64,000 bases of DNA from Cupriavidus oxalaticus (GCF_004768545.1 NZ_CP038635.1:3621501-3685500), one strand, 5' to 3'. Positions 19,189 to 27,576 are shown, counted from the stretch's first letter. Numbers and translations: made by a program. The notes: generated by a model from the sequence alone, not told the origin.

Positions 19189-20355
19189 GTGAAGGCATTG
19201 CCCCTGGCCGGCGAGATCCGGCAGGACAGCACGCGCGAGCCGCCTGACGTGCTCGCGTGGCTGCGGCTGGCCAACGCACCCGGCGTCGGCCCTGTGGCGA
19301 TGCGGCGCCTGATGGCGGCATTCGGGCTGCCGCAGCAGGTGCTGGCGCAAAGCGTGGCGGCGCTGTCGGCGGTGGTACCGGCCAGGCTGGCGCGCGCCGT
19401 GCTGGCTGCCCCCGGCGCCGCGGTGTCGGCGCTGGCCGGCCGGACGCTGCGCTGGCTCGACACGCCCGGCAACCACCTCGTTACGCTCGCCGACGACGCC
19501 TATCCCCGACGCCTGTTCGACCTGGCCGATCCGCCGCCGCTGCTATATATCCAGGGCGATCCCGCGATGCTGGCCCGCCCCGCGGTGGCCATCGTCGGCG
19601 CGCGCTCGGCCACCGCGCAGGGCACGCGCGACGCGCTGACGTTCGGGCAGGGCTTGTCCGAGTCGGGGCTGACGGTGGTTTCGGGCCTGGCGCAGGGCAT
19701 CGACGCGGCCGCCCATGCGGGCGGCCTGCGCGGCTGCGGCGGCACGGTGGCGGTGATCGGCACCGGGGCCGACCGCGTCTATCCCGCGGAGAACCTTTCA
19801 TTGGCCCGCGAGGTGGCGCAGCGCGGCGCCATCGTCACCGAGTTCCCCCTCGGCATGCGCGGGCTGGCGGCCAACTTCCCGCGGCGCAACCGCATCATCG
19901 CAGCGCTTGCGCGCGGCGTGCTGGTGGTCGAGGCGGCAGCGCGCTCGGGTTCGCTGATCACGGCGCGGCTGGCGGCGGACCTCGGGCGCGAGGTTTTCGC
20001 GATTCCCGGTTCGATCCACGCGCCGCTGTCGCGCGGCTGCCACCTGCTGATCGGCCAGGGGGCGAAGCTGGTGGAATCGGTAGCGGACGTGCTCGACGAA
20101 CTTGGCGCCCCCGCCCCCGCCCCACCCCCGGCCCCGGTCGTTGCGGCTCCGGACCACGATGTCACCGGCAAGGCCCGGCTTTCAGAACCGGCTGATACCC
20201 TGTTGCCGGCACTCGGCTACGATCCGGTTACGCTGGACGCGCTGTGCGAGCGCAGCGGCCAGCCCCCGGAGACGGTCGCGGCGCGCCTGCTGGAGCTGGA
20301 ACTGGCCGGCATGGCCGAACGTCTACCGGGAAACCTGTTCCGGCGCCTCGGCTGA
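19189..20355 (+). CDS. dprA: DNA processing protein DprA (Smf)
   Basis: 388 residues from GTG 19189, chosen because GGGGGA lies eight bases before it. An N-terminal helical SAM-like region has NAPGVGPVAMRRL. The Rossmann-fold core has AIVGARSATAQG, SGLAQGIDAAAH and GTGADRVYP, ending FAIPGSI. A C-terminal winged-helix (DML1-like) domain is joined by a Pro-rich linker. DprA protects incoming single-stranded DNA and loads RecA during natural transformation. Confidence 0.95.
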   Translation: MKALPLAGEIRQDSTREPPDVLAWLRLANAPGVGPVAMRRLMAAFGLPQQVLAQSVAALSAVVPARLARAVLAAPGAAVSALAGRTLRWLDTPGNHLVTLADDAYPRRLFDLADPPPLLYIQGDPAMLARPAVAIVGARSATAQGTRDALTFGQGLSESGLTVVSGLAQGIDAAAHAGGLRGCGGTVAVIGTGADRVYPAENLSLAREVAQRGAIVTEFPLGMRGLAANFPRRNRIIAALARGVLVVEAAARSGSLITARLAADLGREVFAIPGSIHAPLSRGCHLLIGQGAKLVESVADVLDELGAPAPAPPPAPVVAAPDHDVTGKARLSEPADTLLPALGYDPVTLDALCERSGQPPETVAARLLELELAGMAERLPGNLFRRLG

Positions 20356-20449
20356 ACCAGGCGTTTTGCCACAGCAAGGGGGCATGGTCCCCGATACCGA
20401 TACAATCGCCGGCGTCCGCATGTCGCGGACGCCACATGACTCCGATGCC

Positions 20450-20854
20450 ATGACCGTTTACTTTCCCGAGCGTGACGCCGCCGCGATTGCCGAATGCCTG
20501 GCGGCGCGGCCACAGGGCCGTCTGGTGGCTTGCCTGTGCGCGCAGTGGTGCGGTACCTGCCGGGACTACCTGAAGGCCCTGGAGACACTTGCCGGGCGCC
20601 ATCCGCAGGACTGTTTCGTCTGGATCGATATCGAGACCCATGCCGATGCGCTCGGCGATATCGACATCGAGAACTTCCCGACGCTGCTGGTACAGCCGGC
20701 GTCGGGCGGCGCGCCGCAGTTCTATGGCACGCTGCTGCCGCATGTCGAGGTGCTGGACCGCATGCTGACGCGCGGTGGCGCGATGCCGGCAAGCGCCGAA
20801 GATGTGCCACAGGTGCTGGACTGGCTACTTGCCGGGGAGGCTGGCGCCGCCTAG
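20450..20854 (+). CDS. Thioredoxin-like protein (WCGTC)
   Basis: 134 residues from ATG 20450; ATG 20420 is an alternative. A thioredoxin fold is indicated by LVACLCAQWCGTCRDYLKAL with redox pair Cys34 and Cys37 in the motif WCGTC, and by the cis-Pro loop NFPTLLV. There is no signal peptide, so it is probably cytoplasmic. It lies between dprA and topB on the same strand. Confidence 0.85.
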   Translation: MTVYFPERDAAAIAECLAARPQGRLVACLCAQWCGTCRDYLKALETLAGRHPQDCFVWIDIETHADALGDIDIENFPTLLVQPASGGAPQFYGTLLPHVEVLDRMLTRGGAMPASAEDVPQVLDWLLAGEAGAA

Positions 20855-21002
20855 GCGGTGCCGGCGACAACGATGGCGCTTGCTTGCACCGTCGTTGAAA
20901 CCGCGCTTATTATTGGCGCCTCAAAGCCTCCCGGCGTTCTGATTACTACGTTTGCAGTGCAATTAGCGGGTTGCCGGAAGCGGCTCGCAAGGACCCTTTC
21001 CC

Positions 21003-23705
21003 ATGTCAAAAGCCCTCATCATCGCGGAAAAACCGTCGGTCGCGGCGGATATCGCCCGTGCCCTCGGGGGGTTTACCAAGCACGACGAGTATTTCGAGAG
21101 CGACGACTACGTGCTGTCTTCGGCAGTTGGCCACCTGGTCGAGATCGCCGCCCCGGACGAATACGAGGTCAAGCGCGGCAAATGGAGTTTTGCCAACCTG
21201 CCGGTGATCCCGCCGCATTTTGACCTGCGCCCGATCGCCAAGACCGAGTCGCGCCTGAAGGTGCTGAACCGCCTGATCAAGCGCAAGGACGTGACCGGCC
21301 TGATCAACGCCTGCGACGCGGGGCGCGAGGGTGAACTGATCTTCCGCCTGATCGCGCAGCAGGCCAAGGCCAAACAGCCGATCCGCCGCCTGTGGCTGCA
21401 GTCGATGACGCCGCAGGCCATCCGCGACGGCTTCGCCAGCCTGCGCGAGGACGAGGACATGCTGCCGCTGGCCGACGCCGCACGCTGCCGTTCCGAGGCC
21501 GACTGGCTGGTCGGCATCAACGGCACGCGCGCGATGACCGCCTTCAACAGCAAGGGCGGCGGCTTCTTCCTGACCACCGTGGGCCGCGTGCAGACGCCGA
21601 CGCTGTCGATCGTGGTCGAGCGCGAAGAGAAGATCAAGCACTTCGTCCCGCGCGACTACTGGGAAGTGCGCGCCGAGTTCATCGCCGCCGCGGGCCTGTA
21701 CGAAGGCCGCTGGTTCGACCCCAAGTTCAAGAAGAGCGAGTTCGATCCCGAGGCGCGCGAGTCGCGCCTGTGGAGCGAGGCCGAGGCCAAGAGCATCGTT
21801 GCCGCCTGCCGCGACAAGCCAGGCACCGTCACCGAGGAATCCAAGCCGTCGACGCAGCAGTCGCCGGCACTGTTCGACCTGACCACGCTGCAGCGCGAGG
21901 CCAACTCGCGTTTCGGCTTCTCGGCCAAGAACACGCTGGGCCTGGCGCAGGCGCTGTATGAGAAGCACAAGGTCCTGACCTACCCGCGTACCGACGCCCG
22001 CGCGCTGCCCGAAGACTACATGGACACGGTCAAGCAGACCATGGACATGCTGGCCGACAGCTCGCCCAACTACCTGCCGCACGCGAAGAAGATCCTGTCG
22101 CAGGGCTGGGTACGCCCGAACAAGAAGATCTTCGACAACAGCAAGATCAGCGACCACTTCGCCATCATCCCGACGCTGCAGGCGCCAAAGAATCTGTCGG
22201 AGCCGGAACAGAAGCTGTATGACCTGGTGGTGCGCCGCTTCCTGGCGGTGTTCTTCCCGGCCGCCGAGTTCCAGGTCACGACCCGCATCACCGAAGTTGC
22301 CGGACACCACTTCAAGACCGAAGGCAAGGTGCTGGTCAACCCCGGCTGGCTGGTGATCTATGGCCGCGAGGCGCAAGGCGACAAGGATGCCGCCAACCTG
22401 GTGCCGGTGGCCAAGGACGAGAAAGTCAAGACCGACAAGGTCGAGAGCGTCGGCCTGACCACCAAGCCGCCCGCGCGCTACAACGAAGCCACGCTGCTGT
22501 CGGCCATGGAAGGCGCCGGCAAGCTGGTGGACGACGACGCGCTGCGCGAGGCCATGGCCGGCAAGGGCCTGGGCACCCCGGCCACGCGCGCGGCGATCAT
22601 CGAAGGCCTGCTGACCGAGAAGTACCTGGTGCGCGAAGGCCGCGAGCTGATCCCCACCGCCAAGGCGTTCCAGCTGATGACGCTGCTGCGCGGGCTGGGC
22701 GTGCAGGAACTGACGCAGGCCGAACTGACCGGCGAGTGGGAGCACAAGCTCTCGCAGATCGAGCGCGGGCGCCTGAAGCGCGACGAGTTCATGCTCGAGA
22801 TCGCGCAGATGACGCAGCAGATCGTCAAGCGCGCCAAGGAATACGACAGCGACACCATCCCGGGCGACTACGCCACGCTGGACACGCCCTGCCCGCAGTG
22901 CGGCGGGCAGGTCAAGGAGAACTATCGCCGCTTCGCCTGCACCGCGTGCGAGTTCTCGATCAGCAAGATCCCCGGCGGGCGCCAGTTCGAGATCGAAGAG
23001 GTCGAGGAACTGCTGCTGAAGAAGGAAATCGGTCCGCTGCAGGGCTTCCGCAGCAAGATGGGCCGCCCGTTCGCCGCCATCCTCAAGCTGGGCAAGGACG
23101 ACGAAGGCAATTTCAAGATGGAGTTCGACTTCGGCCAGAATGACGACGAGGGCGACGGCGAGCCGGTCGACTTCAGCGGCCAGGAGCCGGTCGGCACCTG
23201 CCCCAAGTGCGGCGGCGCGGTGTTCGAGCACGGCATGAAGTACGTCTGCGAGAACAGCGTGGCCAGCCCCAAGAGCTGCGACTTCACCACCGGCAAGATC
23301 ATCCTGCAGCAGGAGATCAGCCGCGAGCAGATCGGCAAGCTGCTCAATGACGGCAAGACCGACCTGCTGACCGGCTTCAAGTCGTCGCGCACCGGCCGCA
23401 ACTTCAAGGCCTTCCTGGTCAAGCAGCCGGACGGCAAGATCGGCTTCGAGTTCGAGGCGCGCGAGCCCAAGCCGGGCGCCAAGACTGCGGCAAAGACGGG
23501 ATCGCGTGGCGCGGCCAAGGTGGCCGATGCCGAGCCGGCGGAGGCACCGGAGGGCAAGGCGTCGGCCAAGACCGCGGCCACGAAGACGGCCACAAAGACA
23601 GCGGCGAAGACGGCAGCGAAGAAGACCGCCGCCACCAAGACCGCGGCCAAGAAGGTGCCCGCCAAGAGCGCGGCGCGCAAGACCGCTGTCGAAGCGGGCG
23701 AGTGA
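21003..23705 (+). CDS. topB: DNA topoisomerase III with Lys/Ala-rich tail
   Basis: 900 residues, well above the roughly 650 of the E. coli enzyme. The N-terminal Toprim domain has IIAEKPSVA and DAGREGELI. The catalytic Tyr is in LTYPRTDARALPEDY (about 325). The C-terminus adds zinc-finger-like repeats (CPQCGG...CTAC at about 630-650; CPKCGG...C...C at about 735-760) and related GFRSK/GFKSS repeat units. A tail of about 60 residues is almost only Lys, Ala and Thr, like histone H1, and should bind DNA without sequence preference. The enzyme relaxes and decatenates DNA through a 5'-phosphotyrosine. Its terminator is broken by the IS element that follows. Confidence 0.95.
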   Translation: MSKALIIAEKPSVAADIARALGGFTKHDEYFESDDYVLSSAVGHLVEIAAPDEYEVKRGKWSFANLPVIPPHFDLRPIAKTESRLKVLNRLIKRKDVTGLINACDAGREGELIFRLIAQQAKAKQPIRRLWLQSMTPQAIRDGFASLREDEDMLPLADAARCRSEADWLVGINGTRAMTAFNSKGGGFFLTTVGRVQTPTLSIVVEREEKIKHFVPRDYWEVRAEFIAAAGLYEGRWFDPKFKKSEFDPEARESRLWSEAEAKSIVAACRDKPGTVTEESKPSTQQSPALFDLTTLQREANSRFGFSAKNTLGLAQALYEKHKVLTYPRTDARALPEDYMDTVKQTMDMLADSSPNYLPHAKKILSQGWVRPNKKIFDNSKISDHFAIIPTLQAPKNLSEPEQKLYDLVVRRFLAVFFPAAEFQVTTRITEVAGHHFKTEGKVLVNPGWLVIYGREAQGDKDAANLVPVAKDEKVKTDKVESVGLTTKPPARYNEATLLSAMEGAGKLVDDDALREAMAGKGLGTPATRAAIIEGLLTEKYLVREGRELIPTAKAFQLMTLLRGLGVQELTQAELTGEWEHKLSQIERGRLKRDEFMLEIAQMTQQIVKRAKEYDSDTIPGDYATLDTPCPQCGGQVKENYRRFACTACEFSISKIPGGRQFEIEEVEELLLKKEIGPLQGFRSKMGRPFAAILKLGKDDEGNFKMEFDFGQNDDEGDGEPVDFSGQEPVGTCPKCGGAVFEHGMKYVCENSVASPKSCDFTTGKIILQQEISREQIGKLLNDGKTDLLTGFKSSRTGRNFKAFLVKQPDGKIGFEFEAREPKPGAKTAAKTGSRGAAKVADAEPAEAPEGKASAKTAATKTATKTAAKTAAKKTAATKTAAKKVPAKSAARKTAVEAGE

Positions 23706-23717
23706 CACCGTAACGGC

Positions 23718-23734
23718 AAAGGGGCCCGCAAGGG
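23718..23734 (+). terminator. Left half of the topB terminator (interrupted by IS)
   Basis: AAAGGGGCCCGCAAGGG here and CCCCTTTT at 25156-25163 would form one strong stem-loop with a T-run, about 12 bases after the topB stop. The IS4-family element separates the halves. Confidence 0.85.
23725..23734 (+). repeat. Target-site duplication, left copy
   Basis: CCCGCAAGGG, identical to 25146-25155. Ten bases is within the range for IS4-family insertions. Confidence 0.9.
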
Positions 23735-23737
23735 CTA

Positions 23738-23773
23738 ATGCCGTTCAGTTAAGTCTGAACGGCATTTTTCTTT
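23738..23773 (+). terminator. Terminator at the left end of the IS
   Basis: The inverted repeat plus the following bases form an 11-bp stem (ATGCCGTTCAG / CTGAACGGCAT, six-base loop) followed by TTTTTCTTT. It faces transcripts coming from topB, so it should shield the transposase gene and also stand in for the broken topB terminator. Confidence 0.8.
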
Positions 23774-23818
23774 GCAGGGGTTGTAAACAAGGTGTCGAGC
23801 TGTTAACTTGCCGTTCCG

Positions 23819-25135
23819 ATGCTATCGGAACAAGTCCACGCCACCCTTGAGCTTAGTGAGCCGGCCAGTTTTGCCCGGCTCAGCGAGCACCTGCCGATGG
23901 CTTGGATTGAGCAAGCGCTGGCAGCCTCGGGGACAGCGTCCGTTCGCCGGCGCCGACTGCCAGCAGAGCAGGTGGTCTGGCTGGTCATCGCGCTGGCGCT
24001 CTATCGGCACCAATCGATTCCCGATGTGCTGGAGACGCTGGACCTGGCACTGCCCAACGATGCCAACGCCTGTGTCAGCAAGAGCGGGATCGCCCAAGCC
24101 CGCGAGCGGCTTGGAGACAAGCCTCTGTTGTGGCTGTTCGAGCAGACCGCACGGGCGTGGGTGGCTCAGGATGCTGCGCACTACAAATGGAAGGGCTTGG
24201 CGCTTTACGCCATGGATGGGACCACCTTCCGCACTGCCGATAGCCCTGAGAATCGCCTCCACTTTGGCGCGCAGAGCTACGCCAGCGGCAAGGTCGCCAG
24301 CTATCCACAAGTCCGCGGGGTCTCGCTCACGGCTGTTCCCACCCATCTTGTTGCCGATATCGCCTTTGGCTGCTATGGGCGCAACGAGATGCTCTATGCC
24401 AAGGAGCTCATTGAGCGGATCCCGGATCATTCGTTAACGATCTTTGACAAGGGCTTTCTGGCCGCAGAGATCCTGTGGGGCTTGCGCATGGGCGGCAGCG
24501 AGCGCCACTTCCTGATCCCCGCTAAGAAGAATCTGCAGTGGGAGTTGCTCTCAGGCAACGAGGGCGATGGCATCGTCCAGATGAAGGTCTCGCCTCAGGC
24601 TCGCCGCAAGAATCCTGCCTTGCCAGAGACTTGGACAGCTCGCGCGATCCGGGACGAGGACTCAGACCGCGTCCTGTTGACCTCGTTGACAGACCGTCGG
24701 CGCTTCAAGGCAGCCGACATCATTGGGTGCTACAAGCGCCGTTGGGAAATCGAAACCAGCTATCGGGAACTGAAGCAGACGATGCTCGGGGCCGAACTGA
24801 CCTTGCGCAGCCGCCAGCCTGAGGGCGTGCATCAGGAAATCTGGGGGGCACTGATTGCGTACAACCTGGTGCGTCTGGAGATGGCCAAGGCTGCGCTCGA
24901 GGCCCGCGCCGAGCCCACCGACTTGAGCTTTGTGCTGGCCTTGCGCCTGATACAGGGCGAGTTGATCTGGGCAGCCGGCATGGCCCCAGGCAAGCTGCCG
25001 GCCCACCTGCAGCGCATGCGCGCCAAACTTCAGTTGGCGATCGTCCAAAAGCGACGGGGGCGTAAGTGCCCCCGTGAAGTCAAAGCCCTGCCTAAGCGCT
25101 ACACCGTCCGGTTCCTCAGAAAGGACCTTAACTGA
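23819..25135 (+). CDS. IS4-family transposase
   Basis: 438 residues. The DDE triad fits the family: Asp133 in YAMDGTTFR, Asp210 in IFDKGF, and Glu312 in the Y-(2)-R-(3)-E-(6)-K signature (Tyr305, Arg308, Glu312, Lys319). An N-terminal helical domain (about 1-100) probably binds the repeats. The reading frame ends inside the right inverted repeat. It appears full length and functional. Confidence 0.95.
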   Translation: MLSEQVHATLELSEPASFARLSEHLPMAWIEQALAASGTASVRRRRLPAEQVVWLVIALALYRHQSIPDVLETLDLALPNDANACVSKSGIAQARERLGDKPLLWLFEQTARAWVAQDAAHYKWKGLALYAMDGTTFRTADSPENRLHFGAQSYASGKVASYPQVRGVSLTAVPTHLVADIAFGCYGRNEMLYAKELIERIPDHSLTIFDKGFLAAEILWGLRMGGSERHFLIPAKKNLQWELLSGNEGDGIVQMKVSPQARRKNPALPETWTARAIRDEDSDRVLLTSLTDRRRFKAADIIGCYKRRWEIETSYRELKQTMLGAELTLRSRQPEGVHQEIWGALIAYNLVRLEMAKAALEARAEPTDLSFVLALRLIQGELIWAAGMAPGKLPAHLQRMRAKLQLAIVQKRRGRKCPREVKALPKRYTVRFLRKDLN

Positions 25136-25145
25136 ACGGCATTAG

Positions 25146-25155
25146 CCCGCAAGGG
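25146..25155 (+). repeat. Target-site duplication, right copy
   Basis: CCCGCAAGGG, identical to the copy at 23725-23734. Confidence 0.9.
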
Positions 25156-25191
25156 CCCCTTTTGCAATCCGGAATCAGCCGCCGGCCCTTC

Positions 25192-25218
25192 CCAGGACTT
25201 CCAGGACTTCCAGGACTT
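25192..25218 (-). repeat. Three tandem copies of a 9-bp unit at a stop codon
   Basis: CCAGGACTT is repeated three times without spacing on the plus strand. The stop codon of the LysR gene lies partly in the last copy. Confidence 0.9.
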
Positions 25219-26158
25219 ACGTGCTGACGCTATGCGCCGGGTGCCGCGGCTCGGCGTCCTCCGCCTTGCCCTTCACCTGCCCTTCCTCCAGCAGGAAATC
25301 GATAAACGCACGGACCTTGGTCGGCAGGAACTTCCGGCTCGGGTAGACCACGCTGACGTCCCGCCGTGGCAACTGATACTGCGGCAACACATGGACCAGC
25401 TTGCCAGATTCGATATTCGGCCGGGCCAGGTAGGAAGACAGCATGGCCACGCCCATATTGGCCAGCGCAGCCTGGTGCGCCAGCTCGGCATTGCTGCACA
25501 GCAGGCCAGGGCGGATCGGCACGGTCACCTCGCCCTCGGGCCCGAGCAGCGTCCATTCGTGTTCGGCGTTGGGCAGCCGCATCGCGATGCAGCGATGGTG
25601 GCTCAGCTCGTGCGCATGGCGCAGCGGCGCGTGCGCGGCCACGTAGCCGGGCGATGCACACAGGATCACTTCGGCCGACAGCAGCGGGCGTGCCACAAGA
25701 TGCGAGCCCAGTCCCAGGTCTGACAGCATTACGGCCACGTCGCGGCCTTCCTCGACGATGTCGACGTTGCGGTCAGACAGCAGCACGTCGAACACCACAT
25801 CCGGATAGAGCTGCTGGAAGCGCGATAGCAGTTCGGGCAGCAGGTGCAGGCCGAACATCACCGGCGTCACCAGCCGCAGCGTGCCCGACAGCGACTGGCT
25901 GCGCGCGGCGACCACGCTTTCGGCCTCTTCCACATCCTCGAGGATCTGCTGGCAGCGCTGCAGGTAGGTTTCGCCGGCGTCGGTCAGCGACAGGCTGCGA
26001 GTGGTCCGGTTCAGCAGCCGGGTGCCCAGGTGGCTTTCCAGGTCGGCGACGTAGCGGGTGACCACGGCGTTGGACATTTCCAGCTGTTGCGCTGCACGCG
26101 CGAAGCTTCCCAGTTCCACCACCTTGGAAAACACACGCATCGATTGCAGGCGATCCAT
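25217..26158 (-). CDS. LysR-type transcriptional regulator
   Basis: 313 residues. The N-terminal winged helix (about 1-60) has the LysR pattern (FSKVVELGSFARAAQQLEMSNAVVTRYVADLESHLGTRLLNRTTR), here split between helices, followed by a linker helix. The C-terminal periplasmic-binding-type effector domain (about 90-295) has LRLVTPVMFGLHLLPELL. It resembles the large CrgA/PA2220-like subgroup with NRTTRSLSLTDAG. It is divergent from the small repeat protein gene 200 bp away, the classic layout for a LysR target. The effector is unknown. Confidence 0.93.
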   Translation of the reverse strand: MDRLQSMRVFSKVVELGSFARAAQQLEMSNAVVTRYVADLESHLGTRLLNRTTRSLSLTDAGETYLQRCQQILEDVEEAESVVAARSQSLSGTLRLVTPVMFGLHLLPELLSRFQQLYPDVVFDVLLSDRNVDIVEEGRDVAVMLSDLGLGSHLVARPLLSAEVILCASPGYVAAHAPLRHAHELSHHRCIAMRLPNAEHEWTLLGPEGEVTVPIRPGLLCSNAELAHQAALANMGVAMLSSYLARPNIESGKLVHVLPQYQLPRRDVSVVYPSRKFLPTKVRAFIDFLLEEGQVKGKAEDAEPRHPAHSVST

Positions 26159-26359
26159 GACATAGTCTCCCGTTTCTGCGCTGAATCCTTACGCGTTCAG
26201 GCTGCTTTATTGTTGGAATCAGAACTAATCATTGTGGATCCTGATATTTATTGATATGAGGGAAATGCCTAATATCTACCCATCGGATGCCGCAATGCAA
26301 CAATCCTGTTTCGCCAAAGTGCTGGCGGAGGCATCCAAGCTATAAAGAAGGCCTGAATC

Positions 26360-26647
26360 ATGAAAAACCGCTCCGCCCTGATCGCTGTCGCCACCATCGC
26401 CGCTGCCCTGTCCGCTTCGCCGGCCTTTGCCAAGGCAGGCAAGTTCGATGTGTTCACCGACGGTGCCAAGGCGGCCAAGTACGACGTCTACACGGACGGC
26501 GCCAAGGCCGGCAAGTACGACGTGTTCGCTGACGGTGCCAAGGCTGGCAAGTTCGACACCTACACCAATGGCGCCCGCGCCGGCAAGTTCGACGCCTTTG
26601 CCGACGGCGCAAAGTACGAAACCGGTACCGATCGCGCGCCGCTGTAA
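26360..26647 (+). CDS. Small secreted protein of 12-residue tandem repeats
   Basis: 95 residues. A clear signal peptide (1-24, cleavage after PAFA) is followed by a short lead and five near-identical 12-residue repeats with consensus (F/Y)D-x-(F/Y)-(T/A)-(D/N)-G-A-(K/R)-A-G-K, ending in a short acidic tail. The mature protein is about 70 residues, basic, with regularly placed aromatic, Asp-Gly and Lys residues and no cysteine. GAAGGC lies some ten bases before the ATG. It is divergent from a LysR regulator and followed by several hairpins. I do not recognise a characterised family; a periplasmic or extracellular role is inferred from the signal peptide only. Confidence 0.85.
   Translation: MKNRSALIAVATIAAALSASPAFAKAGKFDVFTDGAKAAKYDVYTDGAKAGKYDVFADGAKAGKFDTYTNGARAGKFDAFADGAKYETGTDRAPL
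26444..26623 (+). repeat. Five 36-bp coding repeats
   Basis: Each unit encodes twelve residues (first unit FDVFTDGAKAAK). Codons differ slightly between units, so the array has had time to drift. Confidence 0.85.
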
Positions 26648-26702
26648 GGGGCCCGTCCCTCCGGGGTCCGCTACCGCAACAAGGCTCCTGCACGCGCGAT
26701 CC

Positions 26703-26735
26703 GGGGCCGCTCCTCCCCAGAGCGGCCCCTTCTGT
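26703..26735 (+). terminator. Terminator after the repeat-protein gene
   Basis: A stem GGGGCCGCTC / GAGCGGCCCC is followed by TTCTGTTT about 55 bp after the stop. Confidence 0.75.
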
Positions 26736-26764
26736 TTCTGCCTGGTCTCCAACCGGCTTTGGGA

Positions 26765-26930
26765 GAGAGTCAAACGCCCTCTCCCGCTTTATTGGAGAAG
26801 AAGCCCGCAACCGGCATGTCCGGCTGCGGGCTTCTTTGTTTCGGTGCGCGGCAGGTCGGGCGCCGCACTGAAATCGATTATGCCAGACGGCACAAATAAG
26901 AAACGGGCCCTTGCGGCCCGTTTTTGCTTC
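26765..26930. other. Cluster of three further hairpins between convergent genes
   Basis: GGGAGAG / CTCTCCC (about 26760-26788), AAGAAGCCCGCA / TGCGGGCTTCTT (about 26799-26838) and ACGGGCC / GGCCCGT followed by TTTTTG (about 26903-26926). The last two have T-runs on the plus strand, and the last can also end the minus-strand glycine-zipper transcript. Confidence 0.7.
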
Positions 26931-26941
26931 ACCCCGGCAGA

Positions 26942-27397
26942 TCAGTCGTGATCGTGGTGATGGCGATGCTTGTGCTTCTTGTGCTTGTAGTGGCCGTTGT
27001 TGTAATAACGACGGTCGTCTGCATACGAATTGCTGCGCGAGATATTGCCGCCCAGCGCCGCACCGGCACCGCCCCCCAGGCCGGCGCCAATCAGGCCGCC
27101 GGTACGGCCGCCCATGGCGTTGCCCGCCGCGGTACCCGCGCCACCGCCCAGCGCGCCGCCGATGATGGCGCCGGTGCGCTCGCGGCGGTTGGACGTCACG
27201 GCGCCGCCTGCGCCGCCACCCACCGCACCACCGATCACTGCGCCGGTGCTGCCGCCGAGCGCGCCGCCCACTGCGGCACCGGCGACGCCGCCGAGCGCGC
27301 CGCCCAGGGCGTTGTTCATGTCGCCCGCGAAGGCCGGCAGCGCGCTGGCCGCCAGGGCGAGGGCAATGGTCAGATTGCGAACGGGATGGCGAGTCAT
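26942..27397 (-). CDS. Exported glycine-zipper protein with His-rich tail
   Basis: 151 residues from ATG 27397, which has an AAAGGA site. A signal peptide (about 1-25, ending PAFA) precedes about 85 residues built of Gly-zipper units (GGALGGVAGAAVGGALGG and similar), which form membrane-inserting or oligomerising helices. The C-terminus is rich in Tyr, Lys and His (HYKHKKHKHRHHHDHD) and could bind metal ions. Relatives are outer-membrane or envelope stress lipoproteins, but no lipobox Cys is present here. Exact function unknown. Confidence 0.8.
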   Translation of the reverse strand: MTRHPVRNLTIALALAASALPAFAGDMNNALGGALGGVAGAAVGGALGGSTGAVIGGAVGGGAGGAVTSNRRERTGAIIGGALGGGAGTAAGNAMGGRTGGLIGAGLGGGAGAALGGNISRSNSYADDRRYYNNGHYKHKKHKHRHHHDHD

Positions 27398-27540
27398 ATG
27401 TCTTGTCCTTTGAATTGCCATGATGTGTCGCAAGTGTAGAGAAGGAGCCCCACGCTTGCTGTAACTACCTGTAAAGCCCTGTAACCCCCTACAGAAACGG
27501 CGTAACTGGGCAATAAAAGCGCGGTGAAAATACAACACCT

Positions 27541-27576
27541 AACAAAAAGACAGGCGATCATGTGATCGCCTGTCTG
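27541..27576 (-). terminator. Terminator of the cstA-ybdD transcript
   Basis: A perfect 13-bp stem (AGACAGGCGATCA with its complement, two-base loop region) at 27548-27575 is followed on the minus strand by TTTTTGTT, about 50 bp after the ybdD stop. Confidence 0.85.

Larger units (their letters stand above)
23735..25145 (+). mobile_element. IS4-family insertion sequence, complete (1411 bp)
   Basis: The element is bounded by 19-bp perfect inverted repeats (CTAATGCCGTTCAGTTAAG at 23735-23753 and its complement at 25127-25145) and flanked by the 10-bp direct repeat CCCGCAAGGG. It carries one intact transposase gene. The perfect ends, target duplication and open frame point to recent insertion. 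The target is the loop and inner stem of the topB terminator. Confidence 0.95.

Noticed and set aside
21006..23708. A 900-codon minus-strand open frame opposite topB
   Set aside because: Exact antisense of topB with Leu/Arg/Gly-rich sequence and no recognisable domain.
26444..26623. The 36-bp repeats as a CRISPR array
   Set aside because: The repeats are directly adjacent without unique spacers and lie in one reading frame with a signal peptide; no cas genes are present.
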